NCBI RefSeq assembly: GCF_000512585.2
Contig: NC_089241.1
Span: 7,210,001-7,274,000, forward strand
Length of the DNA stretch: 64,000 nt
Direction of reading: 5' to 3'
Origin: Kwoniella bestiolae CBS 10118
Lineage: Eukaryota > Basidiomycota > Tremellomycetes > Tremellales > Cryptococcaceae
Below are positions 58,638 through 64,000 of the stretch, in pieces. The notes beneath the pieces are model-generated. The model did no database searches, had not been told where the DNA came from, and saw only the letters and a program-made list of their open reading frames with translations. A program made the translations under genes and the position numbers. Within the stretch, counting starts at the first letter, position 1. Every line of letters starts with the position of its first letter.

Positions 58638-59715
58638 TTACATCTTCTCTCGCATATCCAGATCTGCCTTCAGACCTTCAATCAGTTCCTGCATAATCTT
58701 AACCTCTTCCAAATCCCCTTCACCAACTCTGACCACCTCACTCCAACTCTCTCGTACTATCTGACCCCTGACCTTTCTCAGCTCTCGTACCTTCTCATCC
58801 CGTTCGTACCGTATCTTCTCGAGCTCCAAACTCTGCTCATCTTTCTCCGAGACTTTATCTGCAAGAGGTGTTCGAAGGGCAAATCGGCTGGTGGCGAGAC
58901 CGAAACCGAAATCTAGCGCTTCGATCGATGAATCGTCCTCGGCGGTAAAGCTGAGTTCGACATCTTTGAGCTGATCGTCTGGATTGTGGGATGTCCATGG
59001 GATGGAGGTGATTCGGGGTAGAGCGGGAGTTTGCATAATTGATGGTCGGGATGAAGGTGTGGTGGGGATTCGAGAGGGGCGAGATGGACTTGCGAGGCGG
59101 GAGGGGCGAGATGGGCTTCCCAATCCTGAAATGGAGATGCCAGACGTCAGCGCGTGATTAAGAAAGAGAGGGAATTGTGAACCATCTAGGAAAGAACCGC
59201 TGCTCACCTAGAAACCTCTTTTGGGGATTACCAGCATGTTCAACAAAGGGATCTGGGGATTTGAATATGTCTTTACTATTGCTAGAGAGAGTCGAAGATG
59301 GTTTGAAGCTTGTCGACGAGCTTGCAGCTGAAGCGATACGAGAGGTGGTGGTAGAGATTGTCTTCTTGGGACCAAGAGGGTTTGAAGCTGGTCTTGCGTT
59401 TGGACGAACAGGTGCTGGGTTCGAAGGTTTTGTAAGACCCAAAGTCGAGCGACTAGGTAACAACCTTTTGCTTGGTGAAGTACTGGTTGATGAGGGTCGA
59501 TCATGACATGATACCTTTTCAATATCGTTAGGAGTGGTCTTTCTGTTCGAGCGGAGGGGTATGGAAGGTTTGCGTGTGACTGTGGTTTGTCTTACCAGGC
59601 TAACAGGAGCTGGAAGTATGGATAGGGCGGTTGATCCTGCAGCTGGAGGGGGAGGGGGAGGTCTGATAGTTGGGTTGGAGGCTGCTCGGGGAAGTCGTGA
59701 GCGTTTGGAGTTCAT
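58638..59715 (-). CDS. Ser/Pro-rich protein with C-terminal coiled coil, 331 aa
   Basis: Two exons (59208-59715 and 58638-59125) total 996 nt, 331 aa. The first 220 residues are basic, Ser/Pro/Arg-rich and unstructured, including a short Pro run and a tandem of SPSRPSR-like units right after the splice junction. The last 75 residues are charged and form a predicted coiled coil (SEKDEQSLELEKIRYERDEK, EEVKIMQELIEGLKADLDM). This layout is common in microtubule-, kinetochore- or spindle-pole-associated proteins, but I recognise no family. The start is the Met before NSKRSRLPR, with a longer in-frame Met upstream at 59826. The gene ends 96 bp from the SRP receptor stop (convergent). Confidence 0.75.
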
Positions 59716-60492
59716 TGTGGTTGGATTGCAAGGATGTAAGTCGACTGCTGTTGAATGGTGTGAAGCGTATCTCTGATGTCTGCTCGAAGTCAGCGTAAAA
59801 AGGAAAGGGTGATACAAGAGACACAAACATCAGACTTAAGGTAACGGACAGATCCCGCTGCGCCGGCACGGACATCCTAGTAGAATGGAAAGTGTAGAAC
59901 ATGATTCAACGATACCAACAATGTACAGGACCAGTACATCACCGAAGTGGTCAAATATAACAGCATAGAATTGGGATCAGTATGCAACCAACACCTTGGT
60001 GGGTATCCATCGACTACCCTCGACCCTGTTGCAGCCAGAGGATCCAGTACTGCTATATGTAAAATGTAACTGGAACATATGTGATTGTACCTCGATGAAG
60101 AGAAGGTTCTAACTATCTAGTATAGCTTCATGTATCTGATATGCTGCCACGTGGTGTGTGTGTTTCATGTTTATTTTGGACTGTTGTATATGTTGTATAT
60201 TAATATGTACGTCATAGTATCGTGGTGGGTTATACATTTTTGGTTGTTTCTATCATGTTATGTTTCTTTCATGATAAAATACAAACAGCTGGATAATAGA
60301 ATCCAATCCAGTTGAATCCATCCCATCCCCACTTGCTCCGATCAGAGAGTACAACGATAAAACAAGTGAACTCAACGGAACCCATCTTATATATCAAATA
60401 GCAATAAATCAACCTAGACTCAAGAGCTTTGGATCATTCGCCACCCATTTCAAGTCACACCGAGTCTATAAAGTCAAAGCAACAGGCCAAAA
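59716..60492. promoter_or_regulatory. Bidirectional promoter, coiled-coil protein / DUF4112 protein
   Basis: 777 bp between divergent starts. It has a CACGTG core at 60148-60153 in CCACGTGG context and T/G-rich sequence from 60150 to 60290. The plus frame 60130-60315 is T-rich and not credible as a gene. Confidence 0.5.
60148..60153. promoter_or_regulatory. CACGTG E-box in divergent promoter
   Basis: CCACGTGG, the same extended palindrome as at 10482-10489, 340 bp upstream of the DUF4112 start. Confidence 0.35.
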
Positions 60493-61608
60493 ATGTCCGC
60501 CATCGCTTCTAAAGCTGTCACAGTGCGTTACCTGCCCTTCCTCCTCTTCAGTCCTCAAGTACAATCCCCCTCTCTCACGATCATGTCTTCTCTCAAGCCT
60601 TGGTCAAGCTGAGAAAGAACCGCAATCGACCATATTCCTTTGGCTGATCTTGTACTTTTACTCTTCTGTACAGAAAATCCTCAAGAATAGGGTATCGCAG
60701 CAAGCACCCCCTGATCCGCACATCGAAATCATCGTAGATGCCAATGGGAAGACGAAGAGGGTAGTGGTAAGTCACTCGCACATCCAGTTGTTTGATGCCG
60801 TTCAACTTTATCTGATACAACTCCCCAGCGACCCTTACCGGAAGGTCTCTCAAAGCGAGACAAGAAAGCCTTGAAAAAGATCAGAAGACGAGCTCATTAT
60901 TTGGATAAGGGTATGAATCTATGTGGTTTCAGAGTGGGATGGACATTCTTCATCGGTAAGTTACATCTCTTTCTGGCCAACAGTGCAATGAGGTTGGACT
61001 GACAGCTTGGGTATACTGTGGTATTAGGTATCATCCCTGGTGCTGGTGATGTGGTTGACGCTGGACTCAATTACTTCCTGATCGTTCGACCATCGAAGAA
61101 GTTAGATATCCCTCAGAGTCTGTTGAGCAAGATGTTAGTGAACAATGCGATATCTGCTGGGTTAGGGTAAGTCGGGGGGTTTCCACCACTATCTGCGGAA
61201 TATGAGTACGCTAAACGGTTGATTAACTGATCAACTCTACAGGTTCATCCCAATTGCGGGGGATATCTTCCTCGCAGCCTGGAAAGCCAACTCTCGAAAT
61301 GCTCATCTGTAAGTTCTGGCTTTTCTGTACCTGAAGGACGAAGCTCACGGCGTCACTTGTCATCCCATTCTTCGCATATCTACCTTCTCTCGCGCCTCTC
61401 CAGCCTCGAAGAATTCCTGACGATCCGAGGCCAGGAGCTCCTCGCAGCTCAAGGTCAAGGTCCAAATGCCATCAACGCCAACGAAGCTGCAGCTCACGGT
61501 GTCTCACCAGAGGCACTTAGAACAGTCTTTGGGCCTGGTGCAGGAATGAATGAGGATGTAGAAGCTGGACAACCGCAGAAGAACAAGGTCAAGCCTGGCA
61601 GGGCGTAA
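60493..61608 (+). CDS. DUF4112 membrane protein
   Basis: Six exons (60493-60522, 60674-60766, 60829-60955, 61028-61166, 61243-61308, 61404-61608) total 660 nt, 219 aa. The DUF4112 (PF13430) core spans about residues 65-150. It opens IRRRAHYLDKGMNLCGFRVG and continues WTFFIGIIPGAGDVVDAGLN, YFLIVRPSKKLDIPQSLLSK and NNAISAGLGFIPIAGDIFLA. Two hydrophobic hairpins with the paired IPGAGD/IPIAGD motifs suggest membrane insertion. The function of the family is unknown. The first exon is only ten codons, and the first intron (151 nt) is the longest in the gene. The C-terminal tail is Ala/Gly/Asn-rich and hydrophilic. Confidence 0.93.
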
Positions 61609-61832
61609 AGGGGTTTCATCTTGCGGGAAGTCACGGAATAGATGAATTCTGGATCAGGAAACGAGATGAATTTAATAGAATAGAGAGGGGTATTTATGGA
61701 ATTCGAGGGAATTGGGAAGGTCATTTTCAAGGTAATAATTCGTCATTTGTGTTGTACCCTCTCTTGTGCATATTTCATCATCATTCCAGTATCATACACG
61801 TACAGATATCAATCAATGCAACGATTTGGCCA

Positions 61833-62367
61833 TTAGAACACCCCTTCGTTGAAATCCATGGCTACCACATCTAACGTTTCCCATTCGCCGCCAGCTTTGT
61901 TCTGTGGACGAGGGCAAGGGATCAGCATATCTTGAGCCTCAGGCGACCATGATTGTGTCCAGAGGCAGTGCAGCTCACCTTAAAATCCTCGTGGACAGGA
62001 TCTTTATCAAGGTAATAAGCTAGATCATCCTCGTTCTTCAAGATACAACGATGATCAGCGCCGATGACCAACGCAATTACGCGATCTTCTCACTCACCTC
62101 AAATTCCATCACGAAGCAAACCTGCATTCCTCTATCTTTACCCTCTGTGCTCATCTGCCTCCCACCTCGCGCGATCTGTATGTACGGCTGACCAGTTACG
62201 GGATGTAAGCATGTTTGAGGTAAAGCAAGGAAAGCTTCTCGAAGGGCTTGAAGACCCGTAGCTGATCGGGTTTTGAAAGCGACTATGAGTGGGTGATGAG
62301 ATTAGCTGGCTGGGTACGAGAATGATGGAAGCATGATGAAGGACCTACCGATGTGGAATACGACCAT
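61833..62367 (-). CDS. Small Dabb (stress-responsive alpha/beta barrel) domain protein, 109 aa
   Basis: Four short exons (62349-62367, 62098-62282, 61979-62035, 61833-61901) total 330 nt, 109 aa. No exon exceeds 62 codons, so it is easily missed. The fold-specific text is MVVFHIVAFKTRSATGLQAL at the start (strand 1 and following helix), then IARGGRQMSTEGKDRGMQVC, FVMEFENEDDLAYYLDKDPV and HEDFKNKAGGEWETLDVVAM, then DFNEGVF at the end. This pattern (F..EF.....L..Y..HP.H..F) is that of PF07876. Dabb proteins are dimers; some are enzymes, most are uncharacterised. All junctions are GT-AG and in phase. It is divergent from the ABHD12-like gene, whose start is 261 bp away. Confidence 0.85.
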
Positions 62368-62628
62368 GCTGATTGCCTTTCTTCAAGGTTTAAGAAGGGT
62401 TGGGTTGAGAGATGAGATGATGAAGCTCATATGTGAACTAGGTGTTGAGCATCGCAGGAGTCGGTCGGGCATTGTCCGCTGTTACATGCAGGTTACATCA
62501 TCGTCATCACTTGGTGGAGGTGTTCCTCATACACAACAACATCATACATTGTACTTGCATCCTCTCTTCTTGTACGTATGCATCTGTAGCATCTGTACAA
62601 GCTACAAGCAATCCAAGCAACCTGGGAT
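62368..62628. promoter_or_regulatory. Short bidirectional promoter, Dabb / ABHD12-like
   Basis: 261 bp between divergent starts. No clear element recognised. Confidence 0.4.
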
Positions 62629-64000
62629 ATGAGCAATCTACTCAGACGGGCGCACTATGTACCAGCTGTCATCCTGGTAGCTTACGCTGCCTTGCTGGTA
62701 TTGATGACGATCCCAGCCGTACAGCGCGAGTGAGTGATACGACACTTACACAAGGACTATCTGGACGGATGAAGGTTGACGACTATGCGATAGATTTCTA
62801 TTCTTGCATCATATACCAATACCTCTGTTCCCAGATTTCGACAATCCACAGAAGTATGGCTTAGGACGTGAGTGAAATTCCCTCTTGAGATATCTGGTGA
62901 TTGTGCTGAGGCTCAACCCTGTGATAAATAGCTTTCAAGACTAGGAATATAAGGTTGAATACCTCTGATGGAGTCGAGATAGGAGCATGGCATGTCTTGT
63001 GAGTCCCTAAATTTTCCTCTTTCTGACACCGAATATTGAATGGACGATTGAGACTGACTGCAGAATGTGACAGACCTCGAAGGGTATATGAGACCTTGGA
63101 TCCATTCCCTCCTCATTCATTACCCGCCGACGAGGTATGCGATCAAGCTTTCAGCAAGCGCCCTACCATCCTCTACTTCCATGGTAATGTGAGTGATCTT
63201 GTATACCTCTCATCGTCTTGGGCTGATCCCGCATCATGCAACCAGGCAGGTAATCGAGCGACCTCTCATCGAGTCAGGAGTTACTCATCATTCTCGACCA
63301 ACCTCGATTGGTAAGTCCTCCCCTCACCCCTCAAATGTCGAAGTGAGTGGCTTGGGCTGATGTCAGACATGCAATATATAGTAACGTCCTGGTCATTGAT
63401 TATCGAGGGTTCGGCGATTCCCACGGAACACCCACAGAGGAAGGGCTAATGAAAGACGCAAGAGCAGCGCATGATTTCGTTGCGGATGCTCTAGAACGAA
63501 GCGGATTGTCGCGGAAGGAAGTGGAAGAACAGATCATCCTAGTTGGACAGAGTCTGGGTACGGGAGTGGTATCGGGTCTGGCAGGTCAACTGGCTTCAGA
63601 AGGTGAGCAGCGTGCTGATTTCCTGCATTGATCTTTGCGGAAATGGTACTCGTCGCTCGAGCTGATCAGTTCCAATTTGTAAGCAGATATAAAACCCAGA
63701 GCTCTGGTCCTTATAGCCCCTTTCTCATCTATCACAGAACTCGTACTGAGGTGAGTTCTCTTTATACCCACCACTCATGTCAAATAACCAACTAACCCAA
63801 CCTTCTCCCACTAGTTATCGCTTGCTCAAGGCGATCCCTCTCTTGGGACCTCTGAATATCTTTCCTGCAGCCCAGCGTGAGCAACCAACATTTACTTCCT
63901 ATGTCCTCTGAACGTTCACTGACATGCTCATGCTCATTCAGGCTTCTTCCAATCATTCCTCTTACATCCCTTCAACTCCATCGAAGCACTCGAGGTGAGT
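62629..64000 (+). CDS. ABHD12-like alpha/beta hydrolase, 3' end beyond window
   Basis: Exons: 62629-62729, 62755-62774, 62835-62867, 62932-62998, 63053-63188, 63246-63310, 63382-63602, 63687-63750, 63815-63876, 63942-63994; the window ends inside the next intron. 274 codons are visible. An N-terminal membrane anchor (VPAVILVAYAALLVLMTIPA) is followed by NPQKYGLGPFKTRN, LNTSDGVEIGAWHV, PTILYFHGNAGNRA, VLVIDYRGFGDSHGTPTEEG and the nucleophile elbow VGQSLGTG, then ALVLIAPFSSITELVLSYRL. These match ABHD12/Bem46-type serine hydrolases, ER membrane lysophospholipid or monoacylglycerol lipases in animals. The second junction needs a 25-nt intron, below the usual minimum (see findings). Confidence 0.88.

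Noticed and set aside
60130..60315. 61-codon T-rich plus frame with hydrophobic translation
   Set aside because: Hydrophobicity comes from T-rich DNA in a promoter; no support as a gene.

Overview
The window is nuclear DNA of a basidiomycete yeast-like fungus, most likely a tremellomycete (Cryptococcus/Kwoniella-type). The evidence is intron-dense genes (4-13 exons, mostly 45-65 nt introns with GTRAGT donors and CTGAC/CTNAC branch sites), a capsule-type GT90 (Cap10-like) glycosyltransferase, an RSC1-type bromo/BAH protein and an ERG8-type phosphomevalonate kinase. I rebuilt exon structures by eye. For almost every gene the summed exons are an exact multiple of three, which supports the models.

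Layout. 1-16 kb: a partial mitochondrial-type Fe-S fusion protein, one unknown gene, one very small gene, phosphomannose isomerase, a vacuolar amino-acid transporter, phosphomevalonate kinase, and a Cys-rich single-pass membrane protein with a C-terminal SH3 domain. 17.5-34.7 kb: an accessory-looking nutrient block with long intergenic gaps. It holds a siderophore MFS transporter, a GH78 alpha-L-rhamnosidase-like enzyme, a sugar transporter, a Zn2Cys6 regulator, a GH5 glycosidase and a second sugar transporter. 36-38.6 kb: a Cap10-like GT90. 40.8-64 kb: compact housekeeping genes, namely a 1328-aa Ser/Pro-rich unknown, GPI11/PIG-F, a secreted alkaline phosphatase, eIF3e, an RSC1/2-like chromatin remodeler subunit, SRP receptor alpha, a coiled-coil protein, a DUF4112 protein, a small Dabb protein and the start of an ABHD12-like hydrolase that runs off the right edge.

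How they may work together. The GH78, the GH5, both sugar transporters and the Zn2Cys6 factor look like one catabolic cluster for a rhamnose-containing plant glycoside. Neither glycosidase starts with an obvious signal peptide, so I infer uptake of the glycoside followed by hydrolysis inside the cell. The shared promoters carry CGG-type inverted half-sites. The neighbouring siderophore transporter has two exact ATCTGATAA iron-GATA sites upstream.

Most striking observations: an apparent 2-nt microexon in the alkaline phosphatase gene, 8-nt and 16-nt microexons in the GH78 gene, a GC-AG intron in the GH5 gene, and the TLF-ferredoxin fusion at the left edge. No tRNA, rRNA, CRISPR array or intact transposon was recognised.
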